64,000 bases of DNA from Scleroderma bovista (GCA_037178675.1 JAYMGJ010000034.1:27499-91498), one strand, 5' to 3'. Counted from the first letter of the stretch, positions 33,351-44,919 are shown. The notes: generated by a model from the sequence alone, not told the origin. Made by a program: numbers and translations.

Positions 33351-35762
33351 ATGTCATCACAAGCCAATGCCTTAACCTCCTCCATCGGCACCGGTGAGGA
33401 CCATGTGAAGGCAATTGTTACCCAGGCAGCCAAGGTCATACGGCAATATACCGATGGTCTCAAATATAATAGCACTACGGAATACTGGAAGGAAACCACA
33501 CAGGTTGTGTGGGATAGGCTGGTGAGTTATTAGTACATAGTTTGATATCTGTACCCATCAATCCCACAGAAAGAGGTCACTGCCATTGTAGATCAGTTGC
33601 TGGCCGGCTTTGCAATCCCAATCCATGTCATTGCGGCCAATGCCTTCATGGTGAGCCCCGACTCACTTCTTGAGGCGAAGAAATGGCCACCTTGGGAGCG
33701 CATCCGTCGGGCAAAGGACAAAGACGTCGAGGATCACCCATGGTACAATCTCTGGGAGCCCACCCTGCCAGTTCCTCCTGCACCAACAACAACATCGGTA
33801 ACGCAGGTGAAAGGAAAGGAGAAGGAGAGGAATGAAGACATGGATAGTGGGAAATTAGGTGAGCACACCACATTTATAATCCCAATTGATTTCTGTTCTG
33901 AAGAGCCAAGGTGCAGAGCCAAGGTGCAGGAACCGAGGAGAGTGGTGGAGAGTTGGCAGGACGCCGGTCCCAATCCCAGCCGGCCGGTCCGTCTAAGAAA
34001 GGGAAGGAGAAGGCAAAGGTAGTGGAAGATCCACAAGGTCACATAAACCAGGGGATGTCTGGTAAGCAATATGACTGTTGGATTGACACGAAGGTGTTTT
34101 CTGATAAAGGTAATGTGCAGACAAGCAGGATGGTGGTGGCCCGGTGGTAAGACGCCGGTCTCGGTCCCGAGCGACCACGCAGTCAAAGAAGGGGAAGGAG
34201 AAGGAAGTGCAAATGCAAGTGGAAGTGGAGGGAGAGTCACAGAGCATGATCACTGGGGGGAAATTGGGTAAGTGAGGTGCCATTGATACAATGGAGTCAG
34301 GCACTGATCAACTTGGAATGTAGACAATGAACAGGCCGGTGGAGAGCAGGCCAGAGGACGGTCTCTTTCCCGACAAGCCAGTGCATCAAATCGGAATCAG
34401 AGTAAATCCCGAGGACGCATGCCACATATTAAGTCTGCACCTACCATTGACAGCGAGGAAGATCCTGATATGCCACTGGTCAACCCCACTCAACCAAAAG
34501 CATCATTCCTTGCACCAGTAGGATTTGGCCCTGTTCCACCAGAGGATTGGTGCGATCAATGTCGGAAGGGTGACAAAATGTGCTTGGTAAAGCCAGGTTG
34601 GGCTTGCTTAAACTGCAACAAGGTAAAGATGAAGTGCAGTTTGACCAACAGGCTTCGTGCCCAATCTTGGGCCCCATCTGAGGCAGCCACGACCACAACC
34701 CGGCGACATCGCTCCCCTTCCAGGGTTCCATCTGAGGCAGCCCCGACCACAACCCGGCGACGTCAGTCCCCTTCCAGGGTTCCATCGGAGATCGCCCCTG
34801 ATTTCACCCCACGGCCAGCAAAGCGACAACGGTCGTCCAGCATCCACCCTACTCCTGGACCATCGAAGGCCAAGGCAGGACAGGTTGAAAGGTCCTCAGG
34901 CAAAGGTGAGTATCATCCATGCTTTGTATCCTTGCATTCAAATCGCTGAACAGGTTTTGAAGTTTATATTCAAACACCTTCATTGTTGCCAAAATCAAAG
35001 TCCCGTGATACCAGTGTTGCCTCAACCTGTGCAGCATCTGCCACCGACCCTCCGACGACCCCATCTGCTGTTGCGAAATCCGGCATGACCGAGGGTGAGT
35101 GGTTGCAGGATGTGGAGGAGGAGGTCTTCCTTCTCAAGAAGGATATTGCGAGGATGAAGGAGGATACCGAGGAGAACATTATCCTTCTGAAGAGAGATAA
35201 TGCAAGGATGAGGGTGGAGTTGGAGCAGAACCAGGAGGAGCTGGAGACACTCCGGGCACTTGTGGAAGCCATGCGCGAAGACCAGTTCCCCACTGCTCCT
35301 GCACTCCGTGACCCTGCAGTACCTTCTCCGGTCGAATGTCCTCCACCTGGTATGCATGGATCTCTGCCTTCTGAACATTCTCAATGTCCCAACATTTCCC
35401 CATCCATCCGGGCATTGTTAGATCTACCTGCAGGTTTGTGCTTTTGTTTTCCGATCTCTCGAATTCATGTTTTGAATGGTGCAGGTGACACTCCAGGTCC
35501 CAGTGCTGGTACCGACCACCAGGTATCTGCAATTCCGGCCTGTGTCCCTCTGGAGACCTCGGACATGGATATTTCAACAGCCTCCACCAACAGACCATCA
35601 CAGGTGGATCCGACACCTGCTATTACCATGGGGATTCAGCCATCCTCCATCATTACCGTCAGTCCCCCTGCACCAGAACCTCAAGATGTTGGTACTCCAG
35701 CATCAGAGCAACCAGATGTTGCATTGGGTGAAGGAGGTGGGGACTCCTCACATAAGGACTAA
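33351..35762 (+). CDS. Unknown multi-exon gene with two-CxxC cluster and coiled coil
   Basis: Begins at 33351 (MSSQANALTSSIGTGEDHVK). The first intron is clear (GTGAGT after WDRL at ~33522, ending CCCACAG at ~33570), giving KEVTAIVDQLLAGFAIPIHV next. Later exons contain two related basic blocks (GPSKKGKEKAKV and TTQSKKGKEKEV), then the cysteine cluster CDQCRKGDKMC..CLNCNKVKMKC (~34550-34640). Next are near-repeats of a Ser/Arg/Pro block (APSEAA and VPSEAA/VPSEIA with TTTRRRxSPSR) and a coiled coil (DVEEEVFLLKKDIARMKEDT, ~35110-35270). A Pro-rich C-terminus ends at 35762. The cluster spacing resembles the antisense gene of the gypsy element. It may be a nucleic-acid-binding protein of transposon origin; function unknown. 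Confidence 0.5.
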
Positions 35763-36016
35763 TTTTGTTTCATTGCCACAAACTTTGTATTTGTAGTACA
35801 ATTAGTATCCTTTGTTTGTGTAAGAATATATTCCTGTGCATGGCTATGATTAAATGTGTAAGTGATCTACTTGTATGCTTAGCACCGGTCAGTCAGGCCA
35901 ATGGCCCATTTCTTTACTTATAATTATTGTTGTACCATTGCCAATATTATCATGTGATGAATTACTAGTTCATATTTGTCACCCAACATTGGATACTACT
36001 GGATGATGAATCCCGG
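35763..36016. other. AT-rich spacer
   Basis: No gene visible; AT-rich 3' region of the preceding gene up to the CCGG next to giant LTR A1. Confidence 0.5.
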
Positions 36017-36529
36017 TGTGCGCCTAAGTGAGGGAAGAGGTCAGAACAACCAACAACCAACACCAAATGACAGCAATATGCGAGTGGTGGTCTTCCTTTG
36101 CGTTTCTGGTATTTAATCTCCTCAGAGGGATGTGCTGCACGCCTTCAGGCAGGATGCAGGAGGGAAGGGAAGGGCTTCTGATGGGGATGGAATGCGACTG
36201 GGGATGGTATTGACTCCTCTTCAGCCTACCACAGTGGTTAGGAAGAGTCCTGGGATAGAAGAGCGATGATAGATTGATGACAGGGGTGTAACAGCAGTGA
36301 TGGAGCAACAGGGAAGCAAGGGGACAGTTCCTGCTTCAAGAATGCGATGGACAGTGATGGGATAGAGTGGACAGTGATGCTAGACTGCGCTTCAGCCTAG
36401 AGAAATGATCAGATACAAGATATATCTGATAAACAGCAATATAGGAGCTTTAGGCCAGCACTGAGTGACCTACAAGTCCAAAGACAGAGAGGGAGCTTAT
36501 AGACAGAGAGGGAGAGTGAATGTGGTCGC

Positions 36530-36584
36530 TTTATTGAGGGGGAAGCAGACACTTCCTTGCAGCCTTTGGCTGCTGGTTTATATA
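36530..36584 (-). promoter_or_regulatory. TATA box and AATAAA of giant LTR A1
   Basis: On the minus strand TATATAAA (36584-36577) is followed about 45 bp later by AATAAA (36535-36530). The same pair occurs in A3 at 58423-58416 and 58374-58369. TATA then polyadenylation signal marks the R region of an LTR. Confidence 0.65.
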
Positions 36585-37347
36585 CAGGAGGGGCTGTGGC
36601 CCTGTAAGCACAAATGACTAAGTGCTTGGTAAGAGATTGGTAAGAAATTGGTAAGCGATTGATAAGCAGTGTAATCAGGCTGAGTCATCGATGGGGAGAG
36701 CCTGAACAAGCTGCTGAGCCAAGGGAAAGAGCAAAAACATAGGTAAAAAGGGGTGTATAACCAAGAATATGGAAAAATCATTGCATGGGGCCCAAAAGAG
36801 AGGGGGAGAAAGCATGGGATGAGTAGATCGAAGCTAAATGAGCATATGCGATGACATAATGCATATGAATCATAGGGGCATGAGTCATGAATTGATAAGC
36901 AGCATGATAAGCATGATTTGAAGGATGATTGGTAAGTGATTGGTAAGGGGAGTAATGGGGATTAGTAATGCCAAGAGGGGATGAATAATGCGCAGCAGAG
37001 TGAGTCAGAGTGAGCCAGAGTGACTCTGTGTGACTCAGAAAGAAGGGAAGCACAACCTATGATTTATTGAACTTTAGATCTGGAGATGAGCTTCTGAAGC
37101 AGTGCCACTGATGGGAGTGGCTGGGGGATAATAAAAGAATTGATCCGACCAGAAGAGCAGTGTCAGGGGGCCTGGAATGACAAGTAGAGTCACAGCTGGT
37201 CACAGAGTGTCACAAATCCCTTGGATTGAGCTTCTGTAGAGCAAAAACGCGAAATTTGGTGCTCCCGAAGTGCAGTCTTCCCTTGAGCAGTAAGGGGAAG
37301 GTTCTGTACTCTATTAGGGCTCCTAAGAAGGGTTCTAGAGCACTGTT

Positions 37348-37845
37348 TCATTCGTGTTTGTTGCGGGATAGCAGGGAAGAGAATCGCAAGTAGCGGATTC
37401 GACGTGTCCAGGGAAGCGAGATGAATGATAGAGGGAGATGGATGTGACAGGACTCTGGGATGAAAGGACCATATGCAGAGGACTCAGGAGACACAGAGAC
37501 GACCAGGTATGAATTTTCAAGTCTAACGATAGACTTGAGACGACCAAAGTATGTGCGCGACGCAGGACTGACGAGGAGAACGCGCTGACCGAGAATGAGA
37601 GGGACTGAGGGAGAAGGCTGGGAAGATATGTACCAGACAGTACACAGGAGCTCAGGGAGAGGCTGTCCCAAGAGCAGGACATAGTTGAGGTCTGCTGCAA
37701 TAGCGGAGAAACGTTCCAGAGAAAATGTGGACTCCATAGTGAGTGATGAAGTGGGTGTCTGGATTGCGGGTGGAATATCTCCGTGGGAAATGAACGGATT
37801 TACGTCGGAACTTGACAGGCAGATAGACCATGGTCTAGGCTCCAT
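37348..37845 (-). CDS. U3-encoded conserved ORF of giant LTR (copy A1)
   Basis: 165 residues from MEPRPWSICLSSSDVNPFIS to SRNKHE, lying 514 bp inside the LTR start and upstream of the TATA box on the same strand. Copy A3 (59188-59685) has the same length. Subfamily B has the same frame without length change over the core (MES..FSL to SLPW.RRI.Y), with mostly conservative changes (E/D, I/V, R/K). No recognisable domain, signal or membrane segment. A protein inside U3 is unusual. Confidence 0.55.
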   Translation of the reverse strand: MEPRPWSICLSSSDVNPFISHGDIPPAIQTPTSSLTMESTFSLERFSAIAADLNYVLLLGQPLPELLCTVWYISSQPSPSVPLILGQRVLLVSPASRTYFGRLKSIVRLENSYLVVSVSPESSAYGPFIPESCHIHLPLSFISLPWTRRIRYLRFSSLLSRNKHE

Positions 37846-38359
37846 GATGGTATAGTCACATGATTGATAGCTTCAAAAATGGCGGAGCTATTCAAAATAT
37901 CGGAATGCCGGCACTGGGCGCCTAAATTTGACATTTGGGCGCTAAAAATGATTCTTCCTTTTCTCCTTTGTTTCTCTATCGTTTCTTCTGCTTCTTTGGT
38001 TGTTCTGGTATGGGAGTTGGACTGCAGTAGGTTGCATTCCTCTCTCATACTGAAATGATCATCAATCCTTGGATTCTTCTGCTTCTTGGCGGTTCTTGTG
38101 CGAGGGATGACTGCCAGACGATGGCATTCATCTCTTGCTCCAGGATAGTCATTCTTGTGCGATAGATGGCTATGACAAGCTTGTATTCATCCTTCGCATA
38201 AGGATAGTCATGACTTTGCGTGATATGGATAGCGAGGGCTGTCTGTATCCCTCAAGTCGGGACAATCTTTCAACAGATCTTGGGTGTGCGTTCTTCGCAT
38301 TAGTTTCATCAGCTAACTTTCTCCATGTCCACAGTACCAAACACGTTTGGTGCGTGACA

Positions 38360-38659
38360 GCGATGATGACAACGACACCACCAACGCAACGCCGACCACC
38401 ACAACCACACGACCGCCCCGTTGTAAGAGGCGAAATTGCCTATGTCACTGGCAAGTGGCGTGATAGCATGTCCAGATCTAGTAGCCAGAAAGCACCAGAT
38501 AGTTCGCTATCATCAACCATGCTGTCGACGACAACCAGCACAGCACCGCAAACGACGATGCATTATGAGACACGCCACCAACGTAACTATAGTTACTGCC
38601 ACTACGACAGTCTCGGCATGCGCACATGTAAAGGGAACGGCAGTGACGGTCACCACCGC
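38360..38659. other. Unassigned spacer between giant LTRs A1 and B2
   Basis: Frames are open on the plus strand (Thr- and Arg-rich) but match nothing I recognise. The stretch does not look like the N-terminal part of the FunK1 kinase found after B2. Confidence 0.35.
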
Positions 38660-40760
38660 TGTGAGTCAAAGTGTGGATTTGGGTCGGAGTAATAACCCAA
38701 ACACAACACCAACAAAGGACTACGAAATATGTGCGAGTGGTGGTTTACCTCCGCGGTGTCCAGAGAGGATGTGCTGAGGAGGGGGGAAGGGGATCTACAC
38801 CAACAGGGTGATGCAGATGATGATGCAGGATACTCCTGGGGTACAGGAGTAATAGAAGACGAAGGGGATAGGGGTCTGGACTCTTCCTAAAGCCTAGGAA
38901 GTGTCAAAGCGGGGATTGGGTTGACTGAGACTGAAACAGCGATACTACACCTAGAGATTGGTGCAGCAAAGGGGCAGGGATGCCTCTGATGTCCAGAGGC
39001 GAGGAAGATTGACTGGTATGAAGCCTAGACTCCGCTTGAGCCTAGTATAAAGAATAGATCTTGAATAACTTGGAAAAACTTGACAATATTGAGCCTTTAG
39101 ACCTTCACTGAAGCCTACAAGGACTCAAAGACTGAAGGGATACTGACTGAGAGAGTCTGAGAGAGGGATAATTTCGTGCAATTGGGTCTCTTTCACTGGG
39201 CTGAGCCCAGGGGTTTAAATACATGGGGGGGCACAGCATTAAAGTACAAAAAGAGAAGGGAGTAAGCAGAATTTGTCAAGGATTGGTAAGGGATTGGTAA
39301 GAGCTTTGTAAGGGGTTTGTAAGCGATCAGTAAGCAAGGGATAAGCAGGAATGAGTAAGCATAGGAAGCATGAATAAGCTGCTGAGTAAAGGAATGAGTA
39401 AGCTGCATGACAAGATTGATTGGTAAGGGAGTGAGTCATCAGCTGAGTAATATACCAAAAATGCGAAAGGGATAGAGTAATACTGATGACAAGAGAGCAT
39501 CAGTAAGCAAGGGATGAGTCACTGCACAGCAGAAGGAGTCATTGATGCACAGCCTAAGAAGTTTGATGGGGGGCTGTGTACCATCAGGAATTTGATGGGA
39601 CAACAATGGGGAAGATCTGGGATTAATAGGGGGATTGATCCGAGACAAAACAGCCACAAGAAGGGTACCAGGGGTCCAGAGGTCTTTTTGGGGGGTCAGC
39701 ATACACTAAGGTATAGTGCATGTGTTCTAGCGCTGCTGAAGCGCAACCATGGGCTCCCTTGACGAGCTCTCTTCTGGGAAAGAACGAGAGAGGGTTCTTC
39801 TTCCTAATAGCACTATAAAGTGGGGGAATAACTGTCATGGTGCTGGGGGACGTCGTCTGAAAGTAGGGAAGCGGATAGAGTATTGAATTTGACGCATCCA
39901 GGAGAAGCGAGACGAACGACAGAGGAAGATGGACATGGCAAGTATCTGGGAGGAAGGGACCATAGGCTGAGGGCTCAGGGGACACAGAGACGACCAGAGA
40001 AGACTTCTCAAGCTTGACAATAGACCTAAGATGACCAAAGTACGTCCTTGACGCAGGACTGACGAGGAGAATGCGCTGACCGAGAACGAGAGGGACTGAG
40101 GGAGCAGGCTGGGAAGATATGTGCCAGGCAGTGCACGGGAACTCTGGGAGAGGCTGTCCTAAGAGCAGGACATAGTGGAGATCTGCAGCAATAGCGGAGA
40201 AATGATCCAGAGAAAATACGGACTCCATAGTGAGCGATGAAGCGAACATCTGGATTGCGGGGGGAATATCTCCGTGGGAAATGAACGGATTTGCGTCGGA
40301 ACTTGACAGGCAGATAGACCACGTTCTAGGCTCTCTGATGGTATAGTCACGTGCCTGATAGCTTCAGAAACGATGGAGCTATTCAAAATATCGGAATGCC
40401 GGCACTGGGCGCCTAAAAATGACATTTGGGCGCTAAAAATCATTTCTTCTCTTTCTCCTTCGTTTCTCCATCAATTCTTCGGCTTCTTTGATCGTTCTGG
40501 TATGGGAGTTGGACTGCAGACGTGTGCATTCCTTTCTCATACCACAATTGACGTTATTCCTTCAGTTTCTTCTGCTTCTTGGCGGTTCTCGTGCAATAGA
40601 TGACTGTCTGCATTGGCATTCATCTCTCGCATCAGGATAGTTGTCTTGTGCGATAGATGGCTACGATGAGGGTCCGTCATGCTTATCCTTCACATAAGGA
40701 TCATTCGATATAGGCGTTATCTTCCATGTTCACTGTACCAAACCTGTTTGGTGCATGACA
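38660..40760 (-). mobile_element. Giant LTR, subfamily B, copy B2 (2101 bp)
   Basis: Plus-strand ends are TGTGAGTCAAAGTGTGG and GGTGCATGACA. It carries the 16-nt hairpin ACCAAACCTGTTTGGT ten bases from its right end. The left flank is CCGC, the right ACGT; both are NCGN but differ. The right flank continues into a FunK1 kinase at its HRD motif, while the left flank does not look like that kinase, so the two sides were probably not joined before. Confidence 0.72.
39623..40321 (-). CDS. U3-encoded conserved ORF of giant LTR (copy B2), frame-shifted end
   Basis: The conserved frame runs from WSICLSSSDANPF near 40321 through SLTMESVFSLDHFSAIAADL and SPASRTYFGHLRSIV. Compared with B1 and B3, a small indel near 39895 (AGGAGAAGCGAG against AGGGAAGC) moves the end into another frame that stays open to 39623. 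So the C-terminus differs from the usual RRRPPAP end. The start codon is not the one used in subfamily A; the first ATG is at 40249. Confidence 0.45.
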   Translation of the reverse strand, partial: WSICLSSSDANPFISHGDIPPAIQMFASSLTMESVFSLDHFSAIAADLHYVLLLGQPLPEFPCTAWHISSQPAPSVPLVLGQRILLVSPASRTYFGHLRSIVKLEKSSLVVSVSPEPSAYGPFLPDTCHVHLPLSFVSLLLDASNSILYPLPYFQTTSPSTMTVIPPLYSAIRKKNPLSFFPRRELVKGAHGCASAALEHMHYTLVYADPPKRPLDPWYPSCGCFVSDQSPY

Positions 40761-41612
40761 ACGTCAGCGTCAACAACATCATGATATATACTGATCCCCA
40801 GGGCAGCAATCAGGCTCCCGACGGCAATGCCAAGGCTAGCAGAATGGATGACGAGTCACTCAAGCAGAAGCTCGCTCAGTGGGACCAAGAAAGGCATAAA
40901 CAGATCCAGGCTGGTATTCTGCATAGTGGCCTTCTCGTCGACTTCAATTATGCGACTGACCTTGATCAAAACCTACCTGTAGTTTCTAGCAACCATACCG
41001 TAAGTATTATCACATCCGCCATTCATCTTACTCATTGATTTTGATCAGGGGACGATACCATTCATGTCAGCCAACATCCTTCTCAACTATAAGCAAGCCC
41101 AGATGACGCACTTTGCCAGCGATGATATAGAGTCGCTTGTTTACATCCTTATCTGGATGTGCATGCTTTATGTTGGCCCAGGAACACTTTGTGAAGACAA
41201 GCACATCTCCGAAACTGTCTTGAAGCCCTGGGTTATGGTGAGCACCGCTACCGATGCAGTGACCCTTGGGGCCTTCAAAGAGGGGCTAAAATATCAGCTG
41301 AAAATTGTGACCAACGAGTTTACGCGGTACTTCAAGCCCCTCTGTCCAGTAGTCAACAAACTCCTCAGGGAACTCGGGCGGTGGTCCACCACCGACCATA
41401 TTGATCATTACAAGGCTGTCAGAAATGTCCTGGTGGAAGGCTTTGGCACAGTCGAAGAGGTACCAAATTGGAATGCCGCCAAGGACGTGCATGGGTATGG
41501 ACTACTGGAGTGTGATCCCAAGCATAAAGTACTGTCTTGGGCAACAGACGGATATGATCTTGAAGCTGAAGCAGAGTCATCTCGGGCTGTTCGTCAGCCT
41601 CGTCATTCTTGA
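40754..41612 (+). pseudogene. FunK1-type protein kinase, C-terminal half
   Basis: The catalytic loop reads HDNVSVNNIMIY, where the family has HRDxSxNN. Next come GLLVDFNYATDL (the DFG-equivalent), an intron at 41000-41048 (GTAAGT..CAG), GTIPFMSANILL (the activation-loop end), and SDDIESLVYILIWMC, the alphaF region typical of FunK1. It ends in RAVRQPRHS at 41612. FunK1 kinases are a fungal-specific expanded group of unknown targets. The N-lobe (ATP-binding glycine loop, lysine, alphaC) is absent, replaced by giant LTR B2, whose last bases supply the H-D codons. It cannot be an active kinase as it stands. Confidence 0.85.
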
Positions 41613-42899
41613 ACCTCATTGTTTACATACACATTTGTTGTTACCTAGCACTGTTTCTTATTTCCCACAAAGGTATTTGCCTATGGACATGCAGAGCCAT
41701 AATAGTAGAGAGGAAATGACTACATTCGCAGTGTTTTATTTGTTACTGGTAGTAAAGATCGCGAAAGTGAATGCAAAGGCTGGGAGCGGTTTTTAGCTAA
41801 TGTCGGGCATTGACAATTGACAACCGTCGAAGGTGGTGGCCACATATGTGAGATCTAATCAGTTCCGGCAGGATTTAAGTTGAAGGCAACACTTAGGATG
41901 CATGTAATGAGCTTGGTTGCCATGGAGCAAATAAACTTCAATGAAGTGATGGAAAGGAGCTGTAATTTGAAGTCGAGTGTTGAGCACAGACCCTACAATG
42001 GTAGTGCTTCTTGTCCACAGGCATGAATTGAACACCATCAAGACCGAGAATCCCGGTGAAGTTGCACACAGATGCCATGACAATGGATGGAAGGAGGAGG
42101 AGGATAGCACAACGATAAATACACACAAGATCGTCAGCACCCTACATCACAATGACTGATGATATCACTCACAGATGACTATTGAACGCACCGATGCGAA
42201 GATGAGACGGAAAGAAATGGACCACGACGAGGGGATGGAAGGAGGAAGATAGCACAACTATGAATGTACGCAAGATCATCACCTATGTCACAATGACCAA
42301 TGATTGATGATATCACTCACAGGTGAGTAATAAACACACTGACGCGAAGAAGAGATGGAAAGAAATAGACTGTGAAGACGGATGGAAGGAGGAGGAGATA
42401 TGACATATGAAGTGAACACAAGTACTGAGAGTCATCGAGACTAATGACAAAGATGATCATGTGCAGAAGGCCATATGTTGAAGTCTCAAGTCAATCAAAG
42501 TCCCTCTGTCACACTAAGGTTCATCACCATACAATCTTCACCCCAGCCGAATGAAACGTGCACACCCCAGATTTGTCTTGTCACACAACTATAGAACATG
42601 TGGCATCAACATGCAGCAGGTGAGTGGCCAAGGGTGAGCGCTAGCTCTTGAGACCTCTGTCCCTTCTGTTTCAGTTCCTTCGTGCAGATGAGTCTAGGAA
42701 GCAACTTGGCCTGAAGATATGCCCCGATATGCCCCAATAGCCATAGAGTCTTGACGCTCAAACAAAAGCCAGGAACAATGAACGGTGATTGTTATCTATT
42801 TTCATGATTGTTACCTCAGTTGTCTTATAGACAACTACATCTTCACCTCAGCTGACATGTCATACGGACTCGGATTGATTTTTCTGAACAAGTGTTTGA
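41613..42899. other. Non-coding stretch with a ~150-bp tandem repeat
   Basis: At 42083-42400 a unit beginning GGATGGAAGGAGGA occurs at about 42083, 42234 and 42381 (the last partial), spacing 147-151 bp, each with TGATGATATCACTCACAG. A minus-strand frame at 41859-42140 starts with a hydrophobic stretch (MLTILCVFIVVLSSSSF) that could be a signal peptide, but it overlaps the repeat and I cannot support it as a gene. Confidence 0.45.
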
Positions 42900-43814
42900 T
42901 TGATGGAACATGTGGGTTTGGCGTGTACATGCAATATTAAAGCGAGCGGCCAGCGATGTGAGTTCTTGGGCTGTTTTAATTGTTCTTTCAGAACAAAACG
43001 ATACCAACACAGTTTGTTTGGACAGCTGCGCAATGTTGCTGTCGCACACGTCTGTCGCATTTTCTGTCGTTTTTACATCTCATGGAGGATCTGTTATCAC
43101 TGCGTCCCACCAAGTTCTCAGAGCAGGTCTGTTCCAGTCTCTCGCAGCACATCCGCTGGCAAAGTCTCTGGTTTGTGGAATGAATCGTTAACAGCTGATG
43201 GCACACTCCCTAGGTCACAGTATTCGTTGGGTCTACCCCCGATGACAATGCATGTCCCCCAGGAGCGTCCCATTTCCCCTGCACTGCCTTCAGTCGGATA
43301 TAATTCAGATGAGCAGGAAAGCCAGCTACCGGACGAGTACTACCATGGACGTGCAACAATCAATGACAATGACTTTCCTTTTGAAAGTACCCAGTGCCCA
43401 TGGTTCGGTGATGGTATTGTAAGTATTCACTATGGCTCTCCCCTTTTCCCCTCCGCTATCTGATATTTGACTGAGCAGGATCCTGACATTGATGAAGTAT
43501 CTCCCGATGAAGATGACAGAGCAGCAGCGAGCTTGATTTGAAATCATTGGCACACAGGTGGGCAATTGGCCATGATCAAGTTACTCACACCTACCCCACC
43601 TCATCCTGTAGAATGTCATTCACAACAGCCACACAACTCTTATCATTTTCCTGACCGTAGTGTCCCTTCCCCCCCAATTGGTAAGCAGTACTGTTTACAT
43701 AGAACGTTGCTGACTTTATTTGGTCAGATCCTATACTACTTGCGGAGGATGCACACACCCAAACTGATGTGGTTGAGGAGCACCACCACCAAAATTGTTT
43801 CCCTCGCACTCCGG
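42900..43814 (+). CDS. Unknown gene fragment, cut by giant LTR A2
   Basis: A frame with exon-like pieces: PPMTMHVPQERPISPALPSV, DEQESQLPDEYYHGRATIND, then after a probable intron DPDIDEVSPDEDDRAA. It stops at the insertion point of A2 (43815). No domain is recognisable; an acidic, disordered N-terminus of a transposase is one possibility. Confidence 0.3.
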
Positions 43815-44919
43815 TGTGCGCCTAAGTGAGGGAAGAGGTCAGAACAACCAACAACCAACACCAAATGACAGCAATATGCGAGTGGTGGTCTTCCTTTGCG
43901 TTTCTGGTATTTAATCTCCTCAGGGGGATGTGCTGCATGCCTTCAGGCAGGATGCAGGAGGGAAGGGAAGGGCTTCTGATGGGGATGGAATGCGACTGGG
44001 GATGGTATTGACTCCTCTTCAGCCTACCACAGTGGTTAGGAAGAGTCCTGGGATAGAAGAGCGATGATAGATTGGCAACAGGGGTGTAACAGCAGTGATG
44101 GAGCAACAGAGAAGCAAGGGGACAGTTCCTGCTTCAAGAATGCGATGGACAGTGATGGGATGGAGTGGACAGTGATGCTAGACTGCGCTTCAGCCTAGAG
44201 AAATGATCAGATACAAGATATATCTGATAAACAGCAATATAGGAGCTTTAGGCCAGCACTGGGTGACCTACAAGTCCAAAGACAAAGAGGGAGCTTATAG
44301 ACAGAGAGGGAGAGTGAATGTGGTCGCTTTATTGAGGGGGAAGCAGACACTTCCTTGCAGCCTTTGGCTGCTGGTTTATATACAGGAGGGGCTGTGGCCC
44401 TGTAAGCACAAATGACTAAGTGCTTGGTAAGAGATTGGTAAGAAATTGGTAAGCGATTGATAAGCAGTGTAATCAGGCTGAGTCATCAATGGGGAGAGCC
44501 TGAACAAGCTGCTGAGCCAAGGGAAAGAGCAAAAACATAGGTAAAAAGGGGTGTATAACCAAGAATATGGAAAAATCATTGCATGGGGCCCAAAAGAGAG
44601 AGGGGGAAAGCATGGGATGAGTAGATCGAAGCTAAATGAGCATATGCGATGACATAATGCATATGAATCATAGGGGCATGAGTCATGAATTGATAAGCAG
44701 CATGATAAGCATGATTTGAAGGATGATTGGTAAGTGATTGGTAAGGGGAGTAATGGGGATTAGTAATGCCAAGAGGGGATGAATAATGCGCAGCAGAGTG
44801 AGTCAGAGTGAGCCAGAGTGACTCTGTGTGACTCAGAAAGAAGGGAAGCACAACCTATGATTTATTGAACTTTAGATCTGGAGATGAGCTTCTGAAGCAG
44901 TGCCACTGATGGGAGTGGC
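43815..44919 (-). mobile_element. Giant LTR, subfamily A, truncated copy A2
   Basis: Matches A1 from TGTGCGCCTAAGTGAGGG up to GATGGGAGTGGC, then stops at 44919. So it keeps the U5/R end and promoter and lacks the distal U3 with the ORF. Left flank CCGG. The right break joins short unknown DNA and a piece of another LTR (44955). Confidence 0.75.

Larger units (their letters stand above)
36017..38359 (-). mobile_element. Giant LTR, subfamily A, copy A1 (2343 bp)
   Basis: On the plus strand it begins TGTGCGCCTAAGTGAGGG and ends GGTGCGTGACA, so on its own strand it is TGTCACGCACC..CTTAGGCGCACA (TG..CA). Reading minus, a CCAAT-rich run (36626-36665) precedes a TATA box (TATATAAA, 36584-36577) and AATAAA (36535-36530), the order U3-TATA-R of an LTR. 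There are no terminal inverted repeats. The flanks are CCGG on the left and GCGA on the right, sharing only the CG core. The length is almost the same as A3 (2344 bp). Confidence 0.72.

Noticed and set aside
36017..38359. Helitron interpretation of the giant repeats because of the hairpin near one end
   Set aside because: The terminus is TGACA and not CTRR, A3 has a 4-bp target duplication, and TATA plus AATAAA fit an LTR better.
38360..38659. N-terminal half of the FunK1 kinase left of B2
   Set aside because: None of the frames shows the kinase residues expected before the HRD motif, and the flanking tetramers of B2 differ.
38660..40760. Terminal inverted repeats in the giant repeats
   Set aside because: The ends TGTGAGTCAAAG and TGTCATGCACC share only TGT and scattered bases, which is the TG..CA rule and not a true inverted repeat.
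41859..42140. Small secreted protein on the minus strand
   Set aside because: The hydrophobic start is plausible, but the frame runs into tandem-repeat DNA and has no conserved partner in the window.
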